A stretch of 64,000 bases of DNA from JAGQYP01 sp041392305. GTDB lineage: Bacteria; Bacteroidota; Bacteroidia; Flavobacteriales_D; Crocinitomicaceae. Positions within the stretch are counted from its first letter, which is position 1, and every line of letters begins with the position of its first letter. Both the position numbers and the translations under genes were made by a program. Positions 1 through 6,539 of this stretch are shown piece after piece. Location: NCBI GenBank assembly GCA_041392305.1, contig JAWKMJ010000005.1, positions 101,913-165,912 of the forward strand, given 5' to 3'. The notes under the pieces are model-generated. The model did no database searches, was not told the DNA's origin, and worked only from the letters and a program-made list of their open reading frames with translations.

Positions 1-1
1 C

Positions 2-178
2 ACAATGGATGGAGAACGCAATACAAAAGTTGACGCAGCATACTATAATTTGCCTAGTTCAATTCAAAGTCATGTTAAAAAAGTAATGGATCAATTGACA
101 GAAAAAAATCACGCCATTTTTCCAGCTGGTTGGGAAGATGCCATGAAATCTAAAAAGACGGCTTTCGATGAGAATTAA
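2..178 (+). CDS. C-terminal end of an unidentified protein (5' truncated by window edge)
   Basis: An open frame enters from the left edge and ends at a TAA closing at 178, giving 58 residues that end in FDEN. It contains the phrase FPAGWEDAMKSKK and is charged and soluble-looking, with no membrane segment. I do not recognise the family. Its last 11 bases overlap the ATG of the next gene, which suggests translational coupling and a shared operon. The start lies outside the window. Confidence 0.55.
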   Translation, partial: TMDGERNTKVDAAYYNLPSSIQSHVKKVMDQLTEKNHAIFPAGWEDAMKSKKTAFDEN

Positions 179-1322
179 TCTGTTATTTCTCTTCCTGATT
201 TTTTCTTCCTTTTTGGGGATTGCTTGTTTGTGGGACAACGATACCATCGAAATGGAAAAACAAGATTTTCCTGAAGTCTATGATTTATTGACAGGGAATT
301 TTATACGCCATTCAGAAGAGTATTATCAGTGGAAAATAAAAGACCGAACCGAAAAATTAAAATCTGATCCGAACAATCCCAGACTCTATGATGATTTAGC
401 GGTGGCCTATTCCAAAATGCATCAGGATAAAAAAGCGATCGAACTCATGATGCAAAAGGAAAAAATTGCACCTGGAGAATACGAAACCTACGCCAATATG
501 GGGACTTTTTACTTGCACGATGGTCAGCTAGAAAAAGGAATTGAATACATTGAAAAAGCCATTGCCATTAATCCTGACGCTCATTTTGGAAGGGAAGTGT
601 ATCAGAAATATTTGGCGGAATATTTACTTGAGAAAGGGTATGTTCCTGATTTTAAATTACCGATTTGTAAATCATTCGATAGAGATGAACCTGCAAAAGA
701 TTTTTATGCCTTTTTAAAGAAAAAACAAGGAAAGGAATTAACAATTGAAGACCTGAAAAAAGCGATCAAAGGAATTACTGGAATGATGAAGTTTGGAAAT
801 TGGGATTCTCCTATTTTAGCTGAAACATTGGGAGATCTTCTTTTTTATGGTGCCAGTGAATGGGAAAAAGAAGAAGCCTACCGCAATCTTGCCATCCTTT
901 GTTACCATAGAGCAAAAATGAAAGTCGAAGATCCAAAAGTGCAGTCAAAATATGAAGCTAGAATCTTCAGAGTCCATCAAATTCTTCGTGGTGAGCAAAG
1001 TGCATATGTTAAACTCGCAAAACAATTCGAAAAGGATATGGTAATCGCTGATTCAAGTTTCCAAAAAATCCGAGTAAACGAAATCAAATGGATTCAGGAA
1101 GGCTTGGATGTAGATGAGAAATTCGCTGAAGTCTATTATGGTATCCAACCTGAACCCAAACCAGAAAAAAAGGAAGTTGCGGAGGAAAAATTAACCGACG
1201 AAAATATCCCCGCCAAGGATTCTAAAGGTGAAATCATCTTTAACACGCTTATTGGAATCATCATTTTAGCTTTTCTTGCAGTGATTGTTTTTATCATTAG
1301 AAAAAACATGAACAAAGGTTAG
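168..1322 (+). CDS. TPR-containing membrane-anchored protein, probable lipoprotein
   Basis: The 384-residue product starts with a hydrophobic leader ending in GIAC at residue 20, a loose lipobox. Residues about 55 to 140 form TPR-like helices (for example the YDDLAVAYSKMHQDKKA stretch). A C-terminal transmembrane helix at about residues 355-378 is followed by a basic tail (RKNMNKG). The topology implies a periplasmic scaffold held at the inner membrane. It overlaps the upstream partial gene by 11 bp. Substrate and partners cannot be inferred. The lipobox is imperfect, so cleavage by signal peptidase I or an uncleaved anchor is also possible. Confidence 0.75.
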   Translation: MRINLLFLFLIFSSFLGIACLWDNDTIEMEKQDFPEVYDLLTGNFIRHSEEYYQWKIKDRTEKLKSDPNNPRLYDDLAVAYSKMHQDKKAIELMMQKEKIAPGEYETYANMGTFYLHDGQLEKGIEYIEKAIAINPDAHFGREVYQKYLAEYLLEKGYVPDFKLPICKSFDRDEPAKDFYAFLKKKQGKELTIEDLKKAIKGITGMMKFGNWDSPILAETLGDLLFYGASEWEKEEAYRNLAILCYHRAKMKVEDPKVQSKYEARIFRVHQILRGEQSAYVKLAKQFEKDMVIADSSFQKIRVNEIKWIQEGLDVDEKFAEVYYGIQPEPKPEKKEVAEEKLTDENIPAKDSKGEIIFNTLIGIIILAFLAVIVFIIRKNMNKG

Positions 1323-1419
1323 GATTTCTTTTTCTAACTCCCTTCTGTCCCTCTTTAAATAGTTAAATCTCTCTGGGTTATTTGACTTTAGGATTCAAAT
1401 AGTAGCTTGATTAAATTTT

Positions 1420-1435
1420 ATTCGTTTAAACAAAT
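1420..1435. promoter_or_regulatory. Operator-like palindrome 1 upstream of the pirin operon
   Basis: The sequence ATTcGTTTAAACaAAT is symmetric apart from one position pair. It lies where the -33 element of the pirin promoter would fall. Its centre is 34 bp, about three helical turns, from the next palindrome. A MarR- or HxlR-type repressor would fit the redox context, but no such regulator is encoded nearby. Confidence 0.5.
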
Positions 1436-1452
1436 ATCGGGAAAAGTGCATA

Positions 1453-1470
1453 TATTTGTTCTAACAAATA
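1453..1470. promoter_or_regulatory. Operator-like palindrome 2 overlapping the -7 element of the pirin promoter
   Basis: TATTTGTTCTAACAAATA is an inverted repeat with a 2-bp non-symmetric centre. It overlaps TATATTTG (1451-1458), which matches the Bacteroidetes -7 consensus TAnnTTTG. It ends nine bases before ATG 1479. Binding here would block transcription initiation. Confidence 0.5.
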
Positions 1471-1478
1471 CTTCAATC

Positions 1479-2360
1479 ATGAAAAGAAATGAATTTTTGA
1501 AAAAAGCAACACTTGGAGGAGCGCTCGGATTAGCAGCAGTTCCATTGCTCAAAGCAAATAATGTAAAACTCAAAAAATCGAATTACGACGAATTCATGAA
1601 ACAAGTAGGTTTTAATCATTTACCAAACAAGGAGGACAAAACAATGAATACAGTATTGCACAAAGCAGCTACTAGAGGTCATGCAAATCATGGCTGGTTG
1701 GATAGCCACCACACTTTCAGTTTTGCAAACTATCACAATCCAGATCGAATGCATTTCGGGGTGTTACGAGTATTGAATGACGACAGGGTTCAGGCAGGCC
1801 AGGGATTTGGAACCCACCCGCATGACAATATGGAAATTATCTCCATCCCTTTGGAGGGCGATTTGGAACATAAAGACTCGATGGGAAATGTTGCTGTAAT
1901 TAAAGAAGGGGACGTTCAAGTGATGAGTGCCGGTACAGGTATTTATCATTCAGAATACAACAAAAATGAAAATAAAGAGGTGAAATTTCTTCAAATCTGG
2001 TTGTTCCCCAATAAGAAAAATGTACAACCTCGATACGACCAAATTTCCATTCGAGAAGTTGAAAAGGAGAATGAATTTTATCAAGTTTTATCACCAAATG
2101 CTGACGATCAAGGAGTTTGGATTCATCAAGATGCCTGGTTTCATTTAGGCAAATTTGGAAAAGGAAAAACGACCACTTATCAGCTAAAAAATAAAGAAAA
2201 CGGGGTTTATGCATTTATTCTTGAAGGAGAGGCAGAAATCGCTGGGCAAAAACTTAGCAAAAGAGATGGTTTTGGAATCTGGAATGTAGAACAAATAGAT
2301 TTCAAAGCTACGAATGATGCTAAAGTGCTATTAATGGAAGTACCAATGAAATTATCTTAA
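1479..2360 (+). CDS. Pirin family protein with Tat-like leader
   Basis: This is a bicupin of the pirin/YhaK type (quercetin dioxygenase-like), usually a metal-dependent redox or quinone-stress protein. The pirin signature runs from GHANHGWLDSHHTFSFANY through THPHDNMEIIS, which supplies the metal-binding His/Glu set, to the HSEYN segment. I chose ATG 1479 because it gives a leader KRNEFLKKATLGG followed by a hydrophobic stretch, resembling a twin-arginine signal (KR rather than RR). The family core begins only at ATG 1644, which has its own AAGGAGG eight bases upstream (1629-1635). A second, cytoplasmic product is therefore possible. It heads an operon with a nitroreductase, OsmC and YjdI-type ferredoxin. 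Two operator-like palindromes overlap its promoter. Confidence 0.88.
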   Translation: MKRNEFLKKATLGGALGLAAVPLLKANNVKLKKSNYDEFMKQVGFNHLPNKEDKTMNTVLHKAATRGHANHGWLDSHHTFSFANYHNPDRMHFGVLRVLNDDRVQAGQGFGTHPHDNMEIISIPLEGDLEHKDSMGNVAVIKEGDVQVMSAGTGIYHSEYNKNENKEVKFLQIWLFPNKKNVQPRYDQISIREVEKENEFYQVLSPNADDQGVWIHQDAWFHLGKFGKGKTTTYQLKNKENGVYAFILEGEAEIAGQKLSKRDGFGIWNVEQIDFKATNDAKVLLMEVPMKLS

Positions 2361-2373
2361 AAACATCAGAGTT

Positions 2374-3018
2374 ATGAAAACAATAGAAATGAATACAATT
2401 GAAAATCTAAAATGGCGCTATGCAACAAAGAAATTTGACGCATCCCAAAAATTGGCAGAAGTAGAAATTGACATATTAAAAGAGGCTGTGCAGTTATCTC
2501 CAAGCTCCTATGGACTCCAATTATTTAAGGTGATGGATGTTCGAGATGAACTTACAAGAAAAGCCCTTCAACCGGCAGCCTGGGGTCAGACACAAATAGT
2601 GGATGCTTCTAATTTGTTTGTCTTTGCCGCAAAAACAAAATTTGATGATAGTGACGTTGATAATTATGTTCACCTAAAAGCTTCATCAAATGAAATGGAT
2701 CCTTCTTCATTTAAAGGATATTCAGATTTCGTAAAAGGAAAACTCAGTGGCATGTCGGAAGAAGAGTATCAAAACTGGACCAAAAGACAGGTGTATATTG
2801 CCCTAGGAAATTTGATGACTGTAGGGGCTGAATTAAAAATTGATATCTGTCCGATGGAGGGCTTCGAAGCAGAAAAATTCGATGAAATTCTTGGGTTAAA
2901 ATCCAAAGGTTATACTTCCACTGTAATCGCAACAATTGGCTACAGATCCGAGGAAGACTCAACGGCAGATAGTCCCAAAATAAGAAAAAGCGTAGAGGAT
3001 TTATTTGAGATTCTATAG
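2374..3018 (+). CDS. NAD(P)H-dependent nitroreductase family oxidoreductase
   Basis: The 214-residue protein is an FMN-dependent nitroreductase of the NfsB/NfnB type, which reduces quinones or nitroaromatics with NAD(P)H. The family N-terminus WRYATKKFDASQKL carries the FMN-phosphate-binding basic residues. It is followed by LSPSSYGLQLFK and the C-terminal substrate/FMN segment CPMEGFEAEKFDEILGL. It begins 13 bp after the pirin stop, so it is cotranscribed. ATG 2389 (MNTIENL) is an alternative start. Length is normal for the family. The true substrate cannot be told from the sequence. Confidence 0.9.
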   Translation: MKTIEMNTIENLKWRYATKKFDASQKLAEVEIDILKEAVQLSPSSYGLQLFKVMDVRDELTRKALQPAAWGQTQIVDASNLFVFAAKTKFDDSDVDNYVHLKASSNEMDPSSFKGYSDFVKGKLSGMSEEEYQNWTKRQVYIALGNLMTVGAELKIDICPMEGFEAEKFDEILGLKSKGYTSTVIATIGYRSEEDSTADSPKIRKSVEDLFEIL

Positions 3019-3029
3019 GACACTTGGAT

Positions 3030-3045
3030 CCTTCGACAAGCTCAG
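3030..3045. repeat. REP-like element (TTCGACAAGCTCAG type)
   Basis: CCTTCGACAAGCTCAG lies in the nitroreductase-osmC gap. It resembles the GC-richer elements at 55159-55250 and 58543-58709, which share the TTCGACT/GCGCTCAG core. It is GC-rich relative to its surroundings. I read it as a single dispersed extragenic repeat, and no associated transposase is visible. Confidence 0.45.
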
Positions 3046-3089
3046 AATAGGTTTTTGGAAGCTAGACTTCTAGATTAAGTCCAGTTTCC

Positions 3090-3121
3090 AGAAATCTAGA
3101 AATCTAGAAATCTAGAAATCA
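3090..3121. repeat. 8-bp tandem array, AGAAATCT x4
   Basis: Three exact AGAAATCT units plus AGAAATCA lie just ahead of the osmC-like gene. They are preceded by looser AGAC/AGAT-type units at 3064 and 3072. This is the most regular member of the short-period arrays in this window. Confidence 0.85.
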
Positions 3122-3141
3122 AAAATCACTATCTTAAAAGC

Positions 3142-3537
3142 ATGATTGCAAAAGCTAAAATTCAAACAAAATACAAAACGGAAATCGATGCCCGAGGTCA
3201 TGCGCTAATTGCAGATGAACCGATTGAAAACGGGGGGCAGAATTTAGGACCTTCACCGGGGGACTTACTCCGTTCTGCATTGGCAGCCTGCACGGCAATT
3301 ACTTTAAAAATGTATGCCGACCGAAAAGAATGGAACGTAGGTGCTATTGACGTAAATGTAGAATACAAGAAAAATCTGGATGATATGGAAGCTAATTTTC
3401 ATGTACAAGTTTCATTTGAGAATAAATCTTTGACTCAGGAACAACTAATTCGATTGGAGCAGATCGCGAACAAATGTCCGGTTCATAAGATTTTGGAGAA
3501 GGGTCATGAAATTGATGTTTTGATGAGTGATTTGTGA
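3142..3537 (+). CDS. OsmC/Ohr family protein (thiol peroxidase-like)
   Basis: The 131-residue protein belongs to the OsmC superfamily of cysteine-based peroxidases that reduce organic hydroperoxides. Two conserved cysteines lie in LAACTAITLKMYAD and NKCPVHKILEKG. GGQNLGPSPGDLLRSAL is the usual family segment before the first cysteine. Its place between a nitroreductase and a YjdI-type ferredoxin supports an oxidative or electrophile-stress role. The stop codon TGA (3535-3537) falls in phase with the 8-bp array that follows, so the array has reached the gene end. Confidence 0.9.
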   Translation: MIAKAKIQTKYKTEIDARGHALIADEPIENGGQNLGPSPGDLLRSALAACTAITLKMYADRKEWNVGAIDVNVEYKKNLDDMEANFHVQVSFENKSLTQEQLIRLEQIANKCPVHKILEKGHEIDVLMSDL

Positions 3538-3607
3538 CATTGTGATTTTATGACTTTATGACTTTATGACTTTATGATATTAGGATATTAGGATTTTATG
3601 ACGTTAT
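3536..3607. repeat. 8-bp degenerate array, GA(C/T)TTTAT type, 9 units
   Basis: The dinucleotide GA recurs exactly every 8 bases from 3536 to 3600. Units include GATTTTAT, GACTTTAT x3, GATATTAG x2 and GACGTTAT. The same unit and period reappear at 57078-57157. The first unit contains the last two bases of the osmC stop codon. Confidence 0.85.
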
Positions 3608-3678
3608 AAAAATTTTTCAAACTCTTAACCGGTTACTAGTTACAAGTTACTGGTTACCGATTACAAAAAATAAAAACC

Positions 3679-3891
3679 ATGAGTGAAGAAATTGTTAAAG
3701 AATACCAAAAGGGAGATTTCACCATTGTGTGGAAACCGAAATTATGTAAACATGCAGGGGTATGTGTCAAAATGTTGCCCAATGTATATGACCCAAAAGC
3801 CAAACCTTGGATCACTCCCGAACAGGCATCGGTGGAAGAGTTGAAAAATCAAATTGATGCTTGCCCTTCAGGAGCTTTGAGTTATAAATAG
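3679..3891 (+). CDS. YjdI-type (4Fe-4S) mono-cluster protein
   Basis: The 70-residue protein is a divergent ferredoxin of the YjdI/Fer4_19 type. Cysteines lie in KLCKHAGVCVKMLPNVYD and the C-terminal DACPSGALSYK, the usual arrangement of this family. WITPEQASVEELKNQI fills the centre. It is probably a small electron carrier for the redox operon. It follows the OsmC gene after a repeat array and looks full length. This pairing of pirin, OsmC and YjdI-like genes recurs in flavobacteria as far as I recall. Confidence 0.87.
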   Translation: MSEEIVKEYQKGDFTIVWKPKLCKHAGVCVKMLPNVYDPKAKPWITPEQASVEELKNQIDACPSGALSYK

Positions 3892-3897
3892 AGTGCT

Positions 3898-4009
3898 AGA
3901 TTTGCAGATTGCAAGACTGTTAGATTATCAGATTTTGAGACTTTCAGATTGTCAGACTTTCAGATTTACAGATTATTAGATTGTCAGATTATAAGACTTT
4001 TAGACTTCT
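3898..4009. repeat. 8-bp degenerate array, AGA(C/T)TNNN, 14 units in perfect register
   Basis: AGA recurs at 3898, 3906, 3914 and every 8 bases to 4002 without a slip. The fourth base is always C or T, the fifth is always T, and the last three vary. Together with 4041-4217 it fills most of the 393-bp gap between the ferredoxin gene and the decayed thioredoxin gene. No ORF or stable hairpin is seen in it. Confidence 0.9.
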
Positions 4010-4040
4010 AGGTTTATTGGTAAACAGATTATAAAAAAAG

Positions 4041-4217
4041 TCTTGCATCTGATGTCTTGTGTCTTGGATCTAGATTCTAGTCTCATCCACTCTTATTTTA
4101 CGCAGGATTTGGGAATCCTTCGCAGCTTAGTCTTGTGTCTTGCGTCTGGAATCTTGGATCTAGTATCTTGAATCTTATTCACTTAGGTTTTGCGTAGGAT
4201 TTGGGAATCCTCCGCAG
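4041..4217. repeat. Two composite modules: 7-bp TCT array plus AGGATT/AATCCT hairpin
   Basis: Module 1 has TCT every 7 bases at 4041, 4048, 4055, 4062, 4069 and 4076, then a hairpin element with arms AGGATT and AATCCT around TGGG flanked by GCG/CGC (core 4101-4125). Module 2 repeats the plan, with TCT at 4131, 4138, 4145, 4152, 4159, 4166 and 4173, then the same hairpin at 4191-4217. The whole unit of about 90 bp is thus tandemly duplicated with drift. No coding potential is seen. Confidence 0.75.
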
Positions 4218-4284
4218 CCCACAAAAAAGAAAACCCAGATGTACAAACTGTTTTTTTTGATTTGACCTCTACTCTAGTTGTGAA

Positions 4285-4838
4285 CTATAGCATTTTTAGT
4301 TCCTCTAATATTTCTTGCTGAACCGAAATTCCTTCATCTTCATTATACCATTTTTGAAGCAGATTATTCAATTCCCAGTACTCCATTTTTTCCTTATTTT
4401 CCAACCAGATTTTCTCTAAAGCCTTCGGTCTAGGTCCCCAAACAAAAAGATCTTCTCCTGTTAAACGATCTCTTACAACCAATTTAGGAATAGACTGCGA
4501 ACCATTTGTATGGTATTTTTCCATCAGTTCTGGATATTCATCTCTTAAATAGATTTCCATTTGGATTCTATCACTCTCAGCCACCATCATTTGAATAAAA
4601 GGAACTGTATGAGCTGCATCACCACATTAGGGCTCTGTAATCAAAATCCAGTCTAAATCTCGATCAATTCCATGCAATACCTTTTTCACTTCTGGAAGTA
4701 ATTCCCCTTTTTTCTCCCATCTTTTAGTTCGGGAAAAATTCAGTTTGGTATAATGTTCATACTGAGGTTTGCTAACTGGCCTGATCGGTTCCCCCTTACT
4801 CTGTGCTCAAACTCTTCTCTATATAGATTGTAATTCAT
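4285..4838 (-). pseudogene. Decayed thioredoxin family protein gene
   Basis: Reading from ATG 4838, the frame starts MNYNLYREEFEHRV. It then shifts near 4780-4800 into EHYTKLNFSRTKRWEKK, hits TAA at 4627-4629 inside what should be EPWCGDAAH (here EP*CGDAAH), and resumes as the clean 101-residue tail containing SIPKLVVRD and WGPRPKALEKI. This layout matches a common Bacteroidetes thioredoxin-like protein with a WCGDAA active-site region. Replacing Trp TGG with TAA needs two changes, and a separate frameshift is also present, so simple sequencing error is unlikely. A TTTGTTTAAACAAA palindrome lies upstream. The 3' part is well preserved, so decay may be recent. Confidence 0.8.
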
Positions 4839-4864
4839 AATATTTTCCTTGTCATTAGAAGACG

Positions 4865-4878
4865 TTTGTTTAAACAAA
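4865..4878. promoter_or_regulatory. Perfect 14-bp palindrome upstream of the decayed thioredoxin gene
   Basis: TTTGTTTAAACAAA is perfectly symmetric. It lies 27 bp from the ATG at 4838 and shares its half-site with the two palindromes before the pirin gene (1420-1435 and 1453-1470). A common repressor for both transcription units is the simple reading. Confidence 0.5.
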
Positions 4879-4984
4879 TACTTGCAGAAATGTTCAATTT
4901 AGTTTTTTATTTCTCTGAATTTGTGAGTGTTAAAAATTATTTTTTCCTATATTTCAAAGTATTAAAAATTTTAAATCACTTATT

Positions 4985-5263
4985 ATGAAATTGAAAATGA
5001 TGATGCTGGTTGCTGTATTTTTCGTAACCACTTTTGTAAGCGCTTATTCCGTACCTTATTACAACAAAGATTCTAAGACCTACACGTTTAAAGTGAAGAT
5101 CAATGGGTCGACAAGAGAGATTACTTTTAATGGATCCACTACTGGAACGGCACATTGTCCTCCAACGGCGGATATCGCTGAAATCGAATCTTCTTGTGGA
5201 TGGGTTAAAGTAAAAAATGGACAGAAGATTACAATTAAGGATGGTTGTATTACCGTGAATTAA
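4985..5263 (+). CDS. Small secreted protein of unknown function
   Basis: The 92-residue product has a clear signal peptide (MKLKMMMLVAVFFVTTFVSA) and a mature domain of about 70 residues. This domain is rich in beta-type segments such as TYTFKVKINGSTREITF. It has three cysteines, in AHCPP, SSCGW and DGCITVN, so one is left unpaired if a disulfide forms. I do not recognise the family. A strong intrinsic terminator follows immediately, and the gene stands alone, so it is probably monocistronic. It may be a periplasmic or secreted small beta-domain protein. Confidence 0.7.
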   Translation: MKLKMMMLVAVFFVTTFVSAYSVPYYNKDSKTYTFKVKINGSTREITFNGSTTGTAHCPPTADIAEIESSCGWVKVKNGQKITIKDGCITVN

Positions 5264-5288
5264 TTCCTTCGTTTTTTATGAAATTTGA

Positions 5289-5316
5289 GCCTTGCAAAAG
5301 CAAGGCTTTTTTTTTT
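5289..5316 (+). terminator. Intrinsic terminator
   Basis: Arms GCCTTGC and GCAAGGC around AAAA are followed by a run of ten T. It sits 26 bp after the small secreted protein gene. Confidence 0.92.
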
Positions 5317-5369
5317 GATTTTTTTCAAATATCCTTTCTCCATTTTGATCTAGAATATACTTTTGCATC

Positions 5370-6104
5370 GTGTTAGATTCACTTGAAATAGCGCTTAGAA
5401 AGGCAGCCATAAAAGATGATGGACCTTTTTACCATGAATTTTTGCACGACTCATGGATTAAGGAACCTTGGAATGCAGTTTCTTCCCTTTTCTTTTTTGT
5501 TCCAGTGATTTATTGGATCTGGAAGTTGAAAGGAGCATACAAAGATCATTTAATTATGGTGGCCATTATCCCACTGCTATTCCTGAATGGATTGGGATCG
5601 ACCTTATACCATGCTTTTCGAATACATGATGCATTTCTATTGTTGGACTGGATGCCCGCTTCGGCTATGTCCATCTTACTAGCCAATTACTTCTGGACCA
5701 AAGTTATAGGTAAGTGGTATTTCGGTTTTCTGGTAGTTTTTAGTTTTTACCTTCTAGGCAGCTGTAGCATTCTCTTCTTAGTAGATGAGTCAAATAAAGC
5801 CATTGCTCCAAACATAGGCTATTTTTTTGTGGGTTGTTCTTTTTTCATTCCGATATACATCCTTCTTTATCGCCATAACTTCAAGCATCTAAGATTAATT
5901 ATTTTAGGTTTTCTTTTCTTATCTCTCTCATTACTTTTCAGAATATTGGACTATCCATCTGAAAATCCTTTTCCGGAGTTTTTACCTCAAGGCACCCATT
6001 TTCTATGGCACATTTTTAGCTCATTTGCGGTTTTTAGTATTGGGTATTTTATCTATTATTACCGATTAATCGAACTAGAAACAACAAAAAAAGCTACCCT
6101 ATAG
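5370..6104 (+). CDS. CREST-superfamily (alkaline ceramidase-like) membrane hydrolase
   Basis: The 244-residue protein has about seven hydrophobic helices. It carries the CREST set of Zn and catalytic residues: EPWNAVSS near residues 32-39, GSTLYH with Ser77 and His81, LLLDWMP with Asp93, and GTHFLWH with His210 and His214. In alkaline ceramidases the three His bind zinc and Ser/Asp assist hydrolysis of an amide bond. A ceramide, N-acyl lipid or related substrate is likely but not proven, and progestin-receptor/PER1-like members also share this plan. GTG 5370 was chosen as start because no ATG precedes the conserved N-terminus. The stop codon lies inside the following terminator hairpin. Confidence 0.75.
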   Translation: MLDSLEIALRKAAIKDDGPFYHEFLHDSWIKEPWNAVSSLFFFVPVIYWIWKLKGAYKDHLIMVAIIPLLFLNGLGSTLYHAFRIHDAFLLLDWMPASAMSILLANYFWTKVIGKWYFGFLVVFSFYLLGSCSILFLVDESNKAIAPNIGYFFVGCSFFIPIYILLYRHNFKHLRLIILGFLFLSLSLLFRILDYPSENPFPEFLPQGTHFLWHIFSSFAVFSIGYFIYYYRLIELETTKKATL

Positions 6105-6120
6105 AGTAGCTTCTCTTTTT
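6091..6120 (+). terminator. Terminator overlapping the ceramidase-like stop codon
   Basis: Arms AAGCTAC (6091-6097) and GTAGCTT (6106-6112) are followed by CTCTTTTT. The loop contains the TAG stop of the gene. It may also act for the convergent gene on the other strand. Confidence 0.7.
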
Positions 6121-6136
6121 CATGTGTGTGTTTTTA

Positions 6137-6496
6137 TTAATTCATCCTCACCAGCTCTGAGTTATTCACAATTTTTGCAAGTTCATTCCTTATCTGATTT
6201 TCAATTTTGGCCTCCATTTGTTGAAATTGGATACAGTACTTTCTTTCTCCTTCCCTGCCCTGTTGTTCTGTCGTAGATTCTATTTTGGTTCCGTACTTTT
6301 CTTTGGCAGACCGCAGATATTCGTCCAGAGATTTTAGTGCTTCTCTATCTATTCCTGAACCTTTAGAAATCAGATAAATTGTTATTGCACAGTCCCTTTG
6401 ATTAATTTGCTGATTGCGATAAGATTCCTCACTTTTGGAAGTTGTGCCACAAGCTGTTAAGTATATAGCTGTAAGACTAAAAATAATCGTTTTCAT
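6137..6496 (-). CDS. Small lipoprotein of unknown function
   Basis: The 119-residue product has a lipoprotein signal ending LTAC at Cys16. The mature region is charged and mostly helical, including KSLDEYLRSAKEKYG, with two further cysteines (DCAITIY and KYCIQF). I do not recognise the family. A terminator hairpin ends only two bases before its ATG. Expression therefore requires read-through from the upstream M43 protease gene, or a start site within the hairpin region. Confidence 0.7.
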   Translation of the reverse strand: MKTIIFSLTAIYLTACGTTSKSEESYRNQQINQRDCAITIYLISKGSGIDREALKSLDEYLRSAKEKYGTKIESTTEQQGREGERKYCIQFQQMEAKIENQIRNELAKIVNNSELVRMN

Positions 6497-6497
6497 A

Positions 6498-6528
6498 GGA
6501 AAAAGGAGGGCCCGAAAAACGAACCCTC
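6498..6528 (-). terminator. Terminator between the M43 protease and the small lipoprotein gene
   Basis: On the minus strand, arms GAGGGTTCG and CGGGCCCTC pair over nine positions with two GU pairs, followed by CTTTTTCC. It lies directly against the ATG of the next gene at 6496. Confidence 0.75.
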
Positions 6529-6539
6529 ATTAGATTAAG

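Noticed and set aside
3536..4217. CRISPR array
   Set aside because: The units are 7-8 bp, there is no repeat-spacer alternation of 25-40 bp, and no cas gene is present.
4627..4629. Recoded TAA in the thioredoxin family gene
   Set aside because: The other genes in the window end normally at TAA, and a second frameshift is present in the same gene, so decay is simpler than recoding.
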